From Chlamydiota bacterium (GTDB taxonomy: Bacteria > Chlamydiota > Chlamydiia > Chlamydiales > Parachlamydiaceae), in assembly GCA_013287815.1 (NCBI GenBank), contig JABDDC010000010.1:1-51776 (forward strand): a stretch of DNA of 51,776 bases, read 5' to 3'. This document shows, in pieces, positions 1-8,570 of this stretch (positions are counted from its first letter, which is position 1; every line of letters starts with the position of its first letter). A model generated the notes under the pieces. It ran no database searches, was not told the origin of the DNA, and saw only the letters and a list, made by a program, of their open reading frames with translations. The position numbers were made by a program, and so were the translations under genes.

Positions 1-69
1 GTACAAAGAAAAAAACCCTCCTCGATGGAATTAAAAGCGATAGTTTCCACTTTACTAATTACCTGTTTT

Positions 70-160
70 TCTCGTAGTCTGCTACGAAATTATCTGATTT
101 TTTCGTAGTTGACTACGGAATTACTGGATTTATATATATAAAAATGGAAATTTCGTAGTA
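70..160. promoter_or_regulatory. Tandem palindromic sites upstream of ATPase remnant
   Basis: Two imperfect palindromes lie at 72-87 (TCGTAG-TCTG-CTACGA) and 103-118 (TCGTAGT-TG-ACTACGG). A third half-site, TTTCGTAGTA, is at 151-160. All share the half-site TCGTAGT and sit within 120 bases of the start codon at 188, with an AT-rich tract (131-144) between the second and third sites that could hold a -10 element. They look like operator sites for a dimeric repressor of the following gene, or a small dispersed repeat. The repetition is seen directly; the regulatory role is inference. Confidence 0.4.
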
Positions 161-187
161 TAACAAGAAAAAGGGGAAAGCAAAACC

Positions 188-727
188 ATGTTCAAGCGAC
201 TATTAGAATTATCTAAAAAGCGAAGTTTTTTCCTTTTTGGCGCACGCAGCACAGGAAAAAGCACCTTATTGAAACATACGTTTTCCAAAAATGAAACTCT
301 ATGGTGCAATCTGCTAAAGCCTGAAGAAGCAGATCGTTTTCTTAGAAAGCCCGAGACTCTCTATGAAATGGTCATGGCCCTTCCCGATTCAATCAATCAC
401 ATTGTTATCGATGAAGTTCAGAAAGCTCCAAAGCTACTTGATGTTGTACATCTTCTGATGGGAGAGACAAAAAAGGTATTTATAATGACAGGTTCTTCGG
501 CGCGTAAACTCAAGAGAGGAGTGCACTTACTTTACCGCTTATGGAAAAGACTTCGGGATATGGTGATGCATTTGAACCTAAGCAGCTTTATTCGCCTTAG
601 CCGAGATTTTGGAGATTGTGAAGCAATCTGCCTAAGCCGCGATCGATACCTAAAAAAAATCGAAAACGTCACATCCTACTTTTGGCAAGACGGCATTAAG
701 ATGATTTTCCGGAAGCATCTGTTATGA
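188..727 (+). pseudogene. Truncated AAA-type ATPase (COG1373-like), probably decayed
   Basis: The first 110 or so residues are a P-loop ATPase of the COG1373/DUF4143 type. They show Walker A GARSTGKST at about residues 18-26, a Walker B-like IVIDEVQKAP and the downstream TGSSARKLKRG motif. Family members are usually near 380-420 residues; this frame ends at 179, and after SARKLKRG the sequence no longer resembles the family. A different frame around 575-635 reads AALFALAEILEIVKQSA, which suits the lost continuation, so at least one frameshift plus a 3' deletion is likely. A Shine-Dalgarno-like AGGGGAAAG precedes the ATG. The 3' end overlaps the convergent winged-helix gene. Such ATPases are of uncertain function and often found as accessory genes. 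Remnant status is inferred from length and loss of the C-terminal domain. Confidence 0.7.
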
Positions 728-959
728 GGGAGCGGGCGAGTTTTTCGCCGTGGGGGGTGATGTAGATTTCATTTTCCCCTTTCTTCTTGATGAAGTTGGA
801 ACGGATTAGGAGGTTGCAGATGGCGTCGACGCCGCGCTGCTGGAGGCCGGCCAAATCGCCGATCTTATAGCGATCGAGCGGATCATCTATTTCCGACTGT
901 TTCATTGCTTCTTCATAAAGCTTGATGATAAATATTTCGTCTTTCGTTCTATGCGTCAT
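696..959 (-). CDS. Small winged-helix-like hypothetical protein
   Basis: An 87-residue protein that starts 3 bases after the cysS stop on the same strand, so it is very probably co-transcribed with cysS. The stretch from about residue 30 to 78 (KIGDLAGLQQRGVDAICNLL ... ITPHGEKLARSLI) looks like a winged helix-turn-helix: a recognition-helix pattern followed by a beta wing. I do not recognise a named family. Function is unknown; nucleic-acid binding is an inference from the fold-like pattern only. The tail overlaps 32 bases of the convergent decayed ATPase frame, which supports this being the intact gene of the pair. Confidence 0.6.
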   Translation of the reverse strand: MTHRTKDEIFIIKLYEEAMKQSEIDDPLDRYKIGDLAGLQQRGVDAICNLLIRSNFIKKKGENEIYITPHGEKLARSLITDASGKSS

Positions 960-962
960 CCT

Positions 963-2381
963 TCATCCTTTTTTTAGCCTGACGCCGCCGGGGGTATCTT
1001 CAAGGATATATCCTCTTTGGGTGATGAAGTCGCGCATCTCGTCAGATAGTTTCCAGTTCTTATCTTTCCTTGCTTGCTGCCTTCTTTCGAAGGCTTCTTG
1101 CAGTTCTGCAGGGATAGCTTCGTCATGTTTTTCGAAATGCATGACGCCTAGGATTGAATTGAATTTTTTCATCAGCTCCAAGGCTTGCCCGGCTTCATCC
1201 TTACTGATCTTTCCCGCATCGCAAAGGCCATTGACTTCCCTGACAAAATCAAAGAGGGCTGCCAAGGCAGAAGAGATGTTGAGGTCATCGCCTAGAGCAT
1301 GTGCAAACTGCTCATAAGCTTTCTCTATCTCCCCTTTAAGCACTCCACCGGAAACTGTTGAATTGATGTGGCAGAGCCTTTGGATGAAGTCATCGAGCCT
1401 CTGCAGCGAGCATTTAGCTGCTTCCAGCCCATGGAAAGTGAAGTTAAGTTGAGTTTTATAATGGGTATGGAGAAGAAGGTAACGTATCTGCCTGCCGGTG
1501 AATCCCTTATTCATCAGATCGCGCAACGTAAAGAAGTTGCCCAGGCTCTTAGACATCTTTTTGCCGTCCACAACCAAATGTTCGGAATGCATCCAGTGTT
1601 TGACGAAAGCTTTGCCGGAGCATGCTTCTGACTGGGCAATCTCATTTTCATGGTGCGGAAACATGTTGTCAATGCCACCGACGTGTATATCGATGGTCTC
1701 GCCAAGTATCTTCATGGCCATGGCTGAACATTCGAGGTGCCATCCTGGGCGTCCCGGGCCAAACGGACTCTCCCAATAAATCTTGCCATCTCTTTCAGGT
1801 TCGTAGCTTTTCCACAGGACGAAGTCGGCGACATGTTCTTTTTCATATTCATCAGCTACGACCCTTTCAGAAGCTCCGGCTTGCAGCTCATCGAGTTGGA
1901 GATGCGATAAGCAACCGTAGCGAGGAAATTTACTGATGGCGAAGTAGATACTGTTGTCCTTGCCCCTGTAAGCGACACCCTTTTCAAGGAGGATGTTGAT
2001 CATGTCGATCATCTCTTGAATATAATCGGTTGCTGCCGGGTAATGTTCCGCCGGCTCTATATTCAAGGTTTTGAGATCTTCAAAAAAAGCCTTCTTATAT
2101 GGCTCTGTAAACTGATCAAGTGTGATGCCATTGGCGATAGCCCCTTTAATCGTCTTGTCGTCCACATCAGTCAAATTCATCACTTGAATGATGGGGAAGC
2201 CGAAAAACTTGATCGTCCGGCGCAAAATATCTTCAAAGATATAGGTCCTGAAATTGCCTATATGGGCGTAATTGTATACTGTTGGGCCGCAGGTATACAT
2301 CCGAATGGTACCGTCGATGAGCGGAGCAACAGGTTCTTTGCTGCGCGATTCTGTGTTATATAATTTAAGGGTAGTTTTCAT
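963..2381 (-). CDS. cysS: Cysteinyl-tRNA synthetase
   Basis: A class I aminoacyl-tRNA synthetase that charges tRNA-Cys with cysteine in the cytoplasm. The 472-residue length is normal for the family. Visible hallmarks are the zinc-ligand region MYTCGPTVYNYAHIGN at residues 28-43, with Cys31 and the HIGH-box variant HIGN. The second zinc segment is WHLECSAM, followed by IHVGGIDNMFPHHENEIAQ, and the KMSKSLGNF loop is near residue 275. The start codon overlaps the stop of the upstream acyl-ligase gene in an ATGA arrangement, implying translational coupling. tRNA-Cys itself is encoded at 37284-37355. In C. trachomatis cysS is also in the neighbourhood of aas, though not adjacent as here. Confidence 0.97.
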   Translation of the reverse strand: MKTTLKLYNTESRSKEPVAPLIDGTIRMYTCGPTVYNYAHIGNFRTYIFEDILRRTIKFFGFPIIQVMNLTDVDDKTIKGAIANGITLDQFTEPYKKAFFEDLKTLNIEPAEHYPAATDYIQEMIDMINILLEKGVAYRGKDNSIYFAISKFPRYGCLSHLQLDELQAGASERVVADEYEKEHVADFVLWKSYEPERDGKIYWESPFGPGRPGWHLECSAMAMKILGETIDIHVGGIDNMFPHHENEIAQSEACSGKAFVKHWMHSEHLVVDGKKMSKSLGNFFTLRDLMNKGFTGRQIRYLLLHTHYKTQLNFTFHGLEAAKCSLQRLDDFIQRLCHINSTVSGGVLKGEIEKAYEQFAHALGDDLNISSALAALFDFVREVNGLCDAGKISKDEAGQALELMKKFNSILGVMHFEKHDEAIPAELQEAFERRQQARKDKNWKLSDEMRDFITQRGYILEDTPGGVRLKKG

Positions 2382-5128
2382 AAGATGGTTGCTACTTTCA
2401 CTTGTGTTGTTGAGTCGTTATTTACGGGAATCTGCGATTCGAGCTGACGGTAATTGATTTTACCCGTACCCATGAAAGGCATTTCATCCAATTTGATGAC
2501 TTTATACACCTTTACCAGGTTGCTGAAGCCCCCTTCGCGAAGGATTTTGTTCAACTCTTCATTGGTGGTATCAAAGCGGGCGAAGACATAAATCTTGGTC
2601 CTCTCTCCCGCTTCTTCTTTCGCCGATACAGCCAGGACCGGTCCTTCGCCTTCGGCACGATCTCCAAGAGTCTTTTGCAAGGTATCTTCAATCGATGCAA
2701 GGCTGATCATTTCCCCGCCGATCTTAATGAAGCGCTTTAGCCTTCCTGACAGGATCAGGTTGCCATTGGAATTTAGATAGCCAAGGTCGCCTGTCGAATA
2801 CCACTGCTGCCCATTCAACGAAACAAACGGAGAAGAGAGTCCGTTATTGAGGTAGCCGGCAAAGATATTGGGCCCTTTGGCCAGGATCAGCCCTTGCTGT
2901 CCTTCAGGAGCAGGCTGATGCGTTTCCAAATTGACAATTGATAACTCTACATTGTCCAGCGGCCTGCCGATGCCATTGGTAGGATCTCCGGACATATTAA
3001 CAGTCAGGATAGGCGAGCATTCGGTGATTCCGTAGCCTTCGATCAAGGAACAACCTTTAAGCTCTTTAACCATCTTGAACAAGTCTGCAGGCGCTTTTTC
3101 AGCTCCAGTAACGCAGAGTCGAAGTGTGTTGAGCTGCTCCTTATCCCCATTCTTGAATATCCCTTTGAGGAATGTAGGTGCGCCGCAGATGATAGTTGCA
3201 CCCCAACGCTGGACCTCTTTTGCCAAAGCTTTGCCATTGGTGGGATCAGGATAAAAAGCTACCCGTATACCGCCTAGAATGGGCAGAAGTCCGCTGACAG
3301 TAAATCCAAATGAATGAAATGGAGGCAAAATCCCCAAAAGGACATCATCGCGGCGGATTTCAACCTTTTCGATTGCCGACCTTTGGTTGCTCAAGACGTT
3401 CCTATGGGTCAATGGCACCCCTTTTGGCATGCTTTCAGTGCCGCTTGTGAAGAGGAGAACAGCTTTGGAATCTCCACTTCTATTATGTACGCCAAAAGCT
3501 TTTAAGATGGACTTAGTGCTCATCTTTGATCTGATAAAAGCTAACGCCTTGTCCTTTATTGTGAATTTCCTACGAGCATCTTCAAGGGTGATGATCTGGT
3601 CTTGAATTCCGTCAAAATCGATATTTTCCAATCGATCAAGAAATGCCCAAGAGGAAAGGATTGCTTGTACCTTGGAAAGTGCCGCAACGGTTTCCAGGTG
3701 ACGGACACCGACGGTCCAGTTAATCATCAATGGAACTTTTCCTGCCAGCTGCGTTGCGATGATCGTCAGGTAAGCGGCCACGCTCGATGGGAGCAAGATA
3801 CCGATGTACTCTCCTGGTAATTTGCGGATGTATTCAGCTAAAATAAGCACCATCAGCTTCGCCTTCGAATAGGTGACGACGCCGGCCCGCAGGTCTCCAC
3901 ACATGACCTCGCCATCTTTGTCTTCGCATACCTTAAGGAAGACTTCAGGTATTGTCTCCCCTTCAGGAATAAAAGCCCTGTCGCTCGGTAAAGACTTGAA
4001 CCATTTGGACAGGTTAATCCCCACTTCCTCTTCCTGCTCGCCAAAAGAAATCTGCCTGGCAGCAATGGCCATCACCTTCCCCACAGTTGTCAGCTCGCTG
4101 ACAGGGACTCCGGAAATGTCAAAATTGTCATCCAAAAATGAGAGGAGCTCAGCATTGTCCAGTGAATCCAGTCCGAGGTCAGATCCCAATGCGAGATCTG
4201 GTGTCACCTTGTCTTCGGGTAAGTGGGCCATCTGCGCAATTTCTTTCTTCACCTTGTTCTGGATATCTGCAGGAACTTTTGTGATGTCGACACCCTCTTC
4301 GGTATCTTTGGCTTTCCTGATATCGGGTAATTCATTTCTCCACATGCTGTAGGAAACGAGATAGAGGCTCTCGCCGGGTTCAGGACCTTCTTGTTTTGTT
4401 ATACCGTCAGGCCGGTTATAAAAATTCTCCAGATACTGGTTGATCTCAACTCGCGATCCTTTAAATGGAAAATCGGCGGGTGCAGGAACAAATTCAATGG
4501 TGACATTACGCCTAGGAGTAAAAAATATGAAATTCTTTAAAGCTTTCTTGAATCCCCACCACATATTGGCAAACATGAGAGGACTCTTCCCCGTCTGGCC
4601 TTTAGAAAAGCTGCTTCCCCACAATCCAGTTGTTCTGACCAGTACGATATTTGCTTCAGGGACCGACTCGATGATTTTAGGGACTCCTGAAGCCCCGATC
4701 ACCTCTTTGGCCTGATACTTGACTTTTCCTGCGGGATAAATCAGAAAGTTTTCTTTATTGCGCAATTCATTAATAACCGTTTCGATCACTTGATCGACTT
4801 TCTTTTTCTTAATGCTATTACTTGTCGTGACAAAGTTGGGGATCGGCAGGGCGTTCATCAATTTCATGACGCCATGAACCAAAGGAGTATAATACATGTA
4901 TTCGACAATCATCGGCCTGATGGGATATTTTCTCCATATCGCGACAGCGACGAGGGTCGGATCAACGAATACTGTCGGATGGTTCGGCAAAAACAACACC
5001 CCGCCCGGTTTATTCAAAACTTTAGGATTTAGATATTCCGCTCCCTTAATAGTGACGCGGTAGCGAAACCACAATGTAAACCGCATAAAATAAAGCAGCA
5101 TCAAAGCTAAAAAGTTTCTCACATTCAT
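2378..5128 (-). CDS. Acyltransferase - acyl carrier - AMP-ligase fusion (Aas-like)
   Basis: A 916-residue, three-part lipid enzyme. Residues 1-240 are a PlsC-type acyltransferase with an N-terminal hydrophobic segment and the motif NHPTVFVDP (His50, Asp56, the HX5D variant), plus an FLIYPAGK block. Residues 285-360 form an acyl-carrier domain with the phosphopantetheine site LGLDSLD (Ser322). Residues 390-900 are an AMP-forming acyl ligase: FTSGTESMPKG (560-570), YGITECSP (699-706) and STGDLG, then the Lys near the C-terminus in GTGKINYRQ. Known Aas proteins combine acyltransferase and ligase and use free ACP; here a carrier sits between them. The likely role is activating free fatty acids, perhaps host-derived, loading them on the internal carrier and acylating lysophospholipid or glycerol phosphate. 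Its stop overlaps the cysS start (ATGA). Domain assignment is firm; exact substrate is inferred. Confidence 0.9.
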   Translation of the reverse strand: MNVRNFLALMLLYFMRFTLWFRYRVTIKGAEYLNPKVLNKPGGVLFLPNHPTVFVDPTLVAVAIWRKYPIRPMIVEYMYYTPLVHGVMKLMNALPIPNFVTTSNSIKKKKVDQVIETVINELRNKENFLIYPAGKVKYQAKEVIGASGVPKIIESVPEANIVLVRTTGLWGSSFSKGQTGKSPLMFANMWWGFKKALKNFIFFTPRRNVTIEFVPAPADFPFKGSRVEINQYLENFYNRPDGITKQEGPEPGESLYLVSYSMWRNELPDIRKAKDTEEGVDITKVPADIQNKVKKEIAQMAHLPEDKVTPDLALGSDLGLDSLDNAELLSFLDDNFDISGVPVSELTTVGKVMAIAARQISFGEQEEEVGINLSKWFKSLPSDRAFIPEGETIPEVFLKVCEDKDGEVMCGDLRAGVVTYSKAKLMVLILAEYIRKLPGEYIGILLPSSVAAYLTIIATQLAGKVPLMINWTVGVRHLETVAALSKVQAILSSWAFLDRLENIDFDGIQDQIITLEDARRKFTIKDKALAFIRSKMSTKSILKAFGVHNRSGDSKAVLLFTSGTESMPKGVPLTHRNVLSNQRSAIEKVEIRRDDVLLGILPPFHSFGFTVSGLLPILGGIRVAFYPDPTNGKALAKEVQRWGATIICGAPTFLKGIFKNGDKEQLNTLRLCVTGAEKAPADLFKMVKELKGCSLIEGYGITECSPILTVNMSGDPTNGIGRPLDNVELSIVNLETHQPAPEGQQGLILAKGPNIFAGYLNNGLSSPFVSLNGQQWYSTGDLGYLNSNGNLILSGRLKRFIKIGGEMISLASIEDTLQKTLGDRAEGEGPVLAVSAKEEAGERTKIYVFARFDTTNEELNKILREGGFSNLVKVYKVIKLDEMPFMGTGKINYRQLESQIPVNNDSTTQVKVATIL

Positions 5129-5206
5129 CTCCTATGAGTTAATCGTCTATTTTAAAGGAGATGAGAGAAAGAATAAAGGAGAAAGTAGAGAAGAGGCCAG
5201 GGTATA

Positions 5207-5470
5207 TCAAGAAAAATGATCAGAAAAATGATCGGGAATAAACAGCTGAGGGCTGTAATGCCGCATAACGACATTACAGCTCTTTAATTCCACCATTTCG
5301 ATGGATCGTTCTTTATCGGGGATGGTTCTGCGGAAAATATTAAGGATATCTTGAGGGTTGGTCCGTTGCTCTTTTGTAATCTGGAGAATTGGGACTGATT
5401 CGCCTCGAGGTGTGGTCAAAAGGACTTCAAAAAATTCATCATTAAATGAAGAGGAAAGATTAATATTCAT
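5207..5470 (-). CDS. Small hypothetical protein
   Basis: An 87-residue protein of unknown function, read from an ATG preceded by a strong AGGAGG ribosome-binding site eight bases upstream, which supports a real gene. No signal peptide, membrane segment or cysteine pair is evident; it carries one Cys (KSCNVVM). The C-terminus ends in a short duplication, DHFSDHFS. It stands alone between the acyl-ligase gene and a long inverted repeat. That repeat begins 14 bases upstream of the start codon and may therefore lie in the promoter or leader. I recognise no family. Confidence 0.5.
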   Translation of the reverse strand: MNINLSSSFNDEFFEVLLTTPRGESVPILQITKEQRTNPQDILNIFRRTIPDKERSIEMVELKSCNVVMRHYSPQLFIPDHFSDHFS

Positions 5471-5483
5471 CTCATTGCCCTCC

Positions 5484-5647
5484 TATACTGCGGGGAGTTG
5501 AAATTTTGCGTTTTACGCCGCGTGAAAGCTCTCTCGGCTCGACGATCGTCAGCGGGTTAATATTTATAATATGAATCCGTTGACGATCGTCGAACCCCGA
5601 GGCTTTGACGCCGCGGAAAACGCAAAATTTCAATACCACGCAGTATA
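5484..5647. repeat. Long imperfect inverted repeat (MITE-like hairpin)
   Basis: Arms of about 71 bases (5484-5555 and 5577-5647) pair around an AT-rich loop. Both arms begin or end with TATACTGCG, contain GAAATTTTGCGTTTT, and meet the loop with CGACGATCGTC. The arms differ at roughly a quarter of positions, so this is an ageing palindrome, not a fresh duplication. There is no open reading frame inside. Its position directly upstream of the small gene at 5207-5470 could place it in a leader RNA. It has the size and symmetry of a non-autonomous mobile repeat, but no target-site duplication was confirmed. Confidence 0.75.
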
Positions 5648-5744
5648 AACCTGATTGTATCGGGCGAAGGAATAATGTAAAGGACTAAAAGAGACTAATG
5701 GAAAGAAGTGCAAAAATAATTTTAAAGTCTTTAGGCTTTAGCCT

Positions 5745-6167
5745 TTAGCTTTCCGCCTTTAACAAGATTTCTTTTAGTTGATGACAAATGATTTTGCCTT
5801 CTCTGAAGGACATTTTCTTTTCGGCACCTTCAAGCGTCAGCCATCTACTGGATTTGATTTCTTTTTCTTGCAGGGCGATTGCCCCTTCAACTTCAGCGAT
5901 GAAATAGGTGACCCGCTTACTGATCAGGTCGCCGGCCCATCGAAACATATATTTTTCTATCATTGTTTGATTGGAAAGATAGGAAGTGACTTTTAGTCCG
6001 GTCTCCTCTTCCAATTCCCTCTCCGCTGCTTCCTGGTGCGTTTCACCTTTATTCGCATGTCCTTTTGGAAAAGCCCAATGACCGGCTTGATGCTGAACGA
6101 GAAGTACTTGCCACCCGCCATCATGCTGCCTTAGAGGAATGATTCCATAAGAACTTTCGTATAACAT
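5745..6167 (-). CDS. Nudix hydrolase, probable Ap4A-type
   Basis: A 140-residue Nudix protein with a perfect Nudix box at residues 36-58: Gly36, Glu42, then REL-E-EE-T-GL from Arg50. This box binds the metal ions used to hydrolyse nucleoside diphosphates linked to another moiety. The short single-domain form with the opening SYGIIPLR and FPKGHANKGE resembles bis(5'-nucleosyl)-tetraphosphatases (Ap4A hydrolases). The start codon abuts the fabF stop, so it is transcribed after fabF. The same fabF-Nudix pairing occurs in C. trachomatis (CT770-CT771). Substrate specificity is inferred from the family. Confidence 0.88.
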   Translation of the reverse strand: MLYESSYGIIPLRQHDGGWQVLLVQHQAGHWAFPKGHANKGETHQEAAERELEEETGLKVTSYLSNQTMIEKYMFRWAGDLISKRVTYFIAEVEGAIALQEKEIKSSRWLTLEGAEKKMSFREGKIICHQLKEILLKAES

Positions 6168-7424
6168 CTATGATGGCTTATAAGGACCTAGGACAATTGA
6201 TGCATTATGCCCACCAAACCCGAACGAATTGGACAAAGCGTACTTTACTTTAATTTTTTCTGCTTTGGTAGGGACATCAAAAGCCAGGCCTGGTTCAGGA
6301 TCTTCTAAATTAATTGTAGGGTGCATGATATCATCAGTGATGGCCTTAATGGTAGCTATCGCTTCGACCCCTCCAGAGCCTCCCAATAAATGCCCTGTCA
6401 TTGACTTGGTAGCGTTCATTTTGATGGCTGCAGGATTTCTGAAAACTTTCTTCAAAGCATTGACCTCAGCCATATCACCGGCAGGTGTTGAAGTGGCATG
6501 AGCATTGATATAATTGATATCATCAGCTTCGATTTCAGCATCGTTAAGCGCATTGCGAATGCATAAAGCGACACCCTCGCCATCGGCTCGCGGTTCTGTC
6601 ATGTGATAGGCATCACAGGAAAGTCCGCCTCCAACATACTCGGCAAGGATGGTCGCTCCCCGCTTCAGTGCGTGCTCTAAACTTTCCAGAATAATGACGC
6701 CGGCCCCTTCGCCTAATACAAAGCCATCCCGATTGCGGTCCCAGGGTCTTGAAGCCCTTGTCGGCTCATCGTTGCGCTGAGATAAGGCTTTGCAAGCACA
6801 AAATCCGGCTAATCCCATGGGGATGACAGGAGCTTCAACGCCGCCTGTGATCATCAGATCGGCTTCGCCGTTTCTGATATGCTGGGCAGCGGCTATGATC
6901 GAATTATTGGATGTCGCACAAGCGGTAGAAATGGAATAGTTGGGCCCCATAAAGCCAATCTCCATGCCTAGGAGGGCTCCACACATGTTCGTCAGGATGT
7001 ATGGGACAAAGAATGGAGAAACCCAGCGCTGCCCTTTTTCAAACAGTGTTTTGACCCCTTCGGTATAGACGGTCATGCCGCCCATGCCGGAGCCAATGAG
7101 GATGCCGCAGCGCGATTTATCAAGTTTCTCAAGAGCTTCACCGGTTAGCTTGGCATATTCCAACGATTTTTTACCGGCAACTATTGTGTAAGCGATGCAT
7201 TTGTCGACACGACGGGCTTGCTTTTTATCGAGATATTCGCCAGGATCAAAATCTTTAATGATTCCTGCAAAGCGTGTGGGGAATTCGGCGCAAGGGAAAT
7301 CAGTAATCGGGTTAATACCGCTCTTACCCGCCAGAAGATTTTGATAAAAAGTGTCAACATCATTTCCAAAACAGGAAACAATGCCCATACCTGTGATGAC
7401 GACTCTCTTTTTATGATTCTTCAT
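6168..7424 (-). CDS. fabF: 3-oxoacyl-ACP synthase II
   Basis: Beta-ketoacyl-ACP synthase that elongates acyl-ACP with malonyl-ACP in type II fatty acid synthesis. At 418 residues it is full length. The catalytic triad is visible: Cys169 in STACATSNN, His in INAHATSTPAGD and His in ATKSMTGHLLGG. The C-terminal SNSFGFGGHNAS is also typical. Its first four bases overlap the rsfS stop (ATGA coupling), and it runs straight into the Nudix gene, giving the order rsfS-fabF-Nudix as in C. trachomatis CT769-CT771. Confidence is high; FabF rather than FabB is favoured by length and context. Confidence 0.96.
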   Translation of the reverse strand: MKNHKKRVVITGMGIVSCFGNDVDTFYQNLLAGKSGINPITDFPCAEFPTRFAGIIKDFDPGEYLDKKQARRVDKCIAYTIVAGKKSLEYAKLTGEALEKLDKSRCGILIGSGMGGMTVYTEGVKTLFEKGQRWVSPFFVPYILTNMCGALLGMEIGFMGPNYSISTACATSNNSIIAAAQHIRNGEADLMITGGVEAPVIPMGLAGFCACKALSQRNDEPTRASRPWDRNRDGFVLGEGAGVIILESLEHALKRGATILAEYVGGGLSCDAYHMTEPRADGEGVALCIRNALNDAEIEADDINYINAHATSTPAGDMAEVNALKKVFRNPAAIKMNATKSMTGHLLGGSGGVEAIATIKAITDDIMHPTINLEDPEPGLAFDVPTKAEKIKVKYALSNSFGFGGHNASIVLGPYKPS

Positions 7425-7798
7425 GATGTTATAATCTTCTCTCCGAGTTTGATTTTAACATCAATGATTTTACCTTGATGCCACAGTCTTTCCAGAGAGT
7501 ATTTTTCCCTCATCTCGGGAGTAAACAAATGGACGACGAAGTCGACAAAGTCGATGACGACCCAGTCTCCGTCCCTTTCTCCTTCGACATGGATGGGTTT
7601 GACACCATGTTTGGCAAGCTCATGGATGACAGAACCACCAAGTGCTTTTGTATGCCTGTCGACTGTACCCTCTGCAATGATAAAATAGTCTGTCATTGTA
7701 CAGATTTCTCTGACATCCAGAACAATGCAATTAAAGCCTTTTTTATCATAAATGGCTTGTGCCGCATGAGTTATTTCTTTTAAAATTTCGCTTTTCAT
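7421..7798 (-). CDS. rsfS: Ribosomal silencing factor RsfS (YbeB/Iojap)
   Basis: A 125-residue RsfS/YbeB-family protein, which binds ribosomal protein uL14 and blocks 30S-50S joining during nutrient limitation. Family landmarks are the block CIVLDVREICTMTDYFIIAEG, the region GVKPIHVEGERDGDWVVIDF and DFVVHLFTPEMREKYSLERLW. A longer frame reaches an upstream ATG at 7834, but I chose the ATG at 7798 because the protein family starts near MKSEILKEI and an AAGAGA site precedes it. It overlaps fabF by four bases. nadD and a HAD gene lie upstream on the same strand, separated by a hairpin repeat. Confidence 0.93.
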   Translation of the reverse strand: MKSEILKEITHAAQAIYDKKGFNCIVLDVREICTMTDYFIIAEGTVDRHTKALGGSVIHELAKHGVKPIHVEGERDGDWVVIDFVDFVVHLFTPEMREKYSLERLWHQGKIIDVKIKLGEKIITS

Positions 7799-7870
7799 AA
7801 TTCTCTTATTGTTTTCAGAGCATGAGTATAGCATATTTACATAATAGGTTACAACAGGAGAAAGCAGACT

Positions 7871-7959
7871 TGGGATTCAGAGCAGGTAAAAGCGACTTGA
7901 AACATTACGGTGTCTGACACCATAATGTTTCAAGTCGCTTTTACCTGCTCCGAATCCCA
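7871..7959. repeat. Near-perfect hairpin after nadD
   Basis: Two arms of about 43 bases pair almost perfectly around a three-base centre. The tip contains a GGTGTC/GACACC palindrome and the arms carry AGCAGGTAAAAGCGACTTG. It begins directly after the nadD stop codon at 7960. It could end transcription coming from nadD, but it lacks a clear U-tract, so a REP-like or MITE element is as likely. The symmetry is seen directly. Confidence 0.75.
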
Positions 7960-8556
7960 CTATTTCTGATAGAGCTTATGCTCTTTGATGTAATTGAGGA
8001 CAGAATCGGGAATAAGGCCTTCGCAGGAAATTTGTCTGTCTAGGCGAGAACGGAGTTCGGTCGCAGAAATGTTCATTTCATTGATGGTCGTCATCCCATC
8101 CATGATGGCTTGATGAAGGGCCAGATTCTCCGATGAGTGAGCCCAGATTCCTGGGCGGGTGCCTATAAGAATTTTTGCCAATTTGATGATCTCATCAGGG
8201 CGATGCCATTTTTCAAAAGCAATTGTGATATCTTCACCTAACAACAGATAATAATCATTATCAGGAATTTGCTCTTTTAATTCTTTTAAGGTATCGACGG
8301 TGTAGGAAGGGGCGGCTCTGTTTAACTCAATATTATTGACTACGAAATCCTTATAGGGAGCGATTGCCAATTTGATCATGGCAAGTCGATCTTCTGGACT
8401 CTCACACATCCTGCCAGGCTTCAGCGGGTTTACATTTGCAGGAATAAACCACACTTCATCCAGCTGATGGCGCTCTTTTAACTCTTTGGCCAAATTCAGA
8501 TGGCCCTTATGAATAGGGTCAAACGTACCACCCAACAACCCGATTTTTTTTTTCAT
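7960..8556 (-). CDS. nadD: Nicotinate-nucleotide adenylyltransferase
   Basis: Transfers AMP from ATP to nicotinate mononucleotide, the penultimate step of NAD synthesis. The nucleotidyltransferase signature GGTFDPIHKGH is at the N-terminus, and the second motif is ISATELRSRL near the C-terminus. I placed the start at the ATG of MKKKIGLLGG (8556), because the 16 upstream residues in frame are not family-like and run back into the HAD gene. The resulting 198 residues are the usual length. The HAD gene ends 14 bases upstream. A functional NAD pathway step suggests broader metabolism than in Chlamydiaceae, though the rest of the pathway is not in view. Confidence 0.93.
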   Translation of the reverse strand: MKKKIGLLGGTFDPIHKGHLNLAKELKERHQLDEVWFIPANVNPLKPGRMCESPEDRLAMIKLAIAPYKDFVVNNIELNRAAPSYTVDTLKELKEQIPDNDYYLLLGEDITIAFEKWHRPDEIIKLAKILIGTRPGIWAHSSENLALHQAIMDGMTTINEMNISATELRSRLDRQISCEGLIPDSVLNYIKEHKLYQK

Positions 8557-8570
8557 CAGTCCTTTTGCCT

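Noticed and set aside
922-2457. Several plus-strand open frames across cysS
   Set aside because: They are shadows opposite a clear cysS gene, lack ribosome sites and look like no protein.
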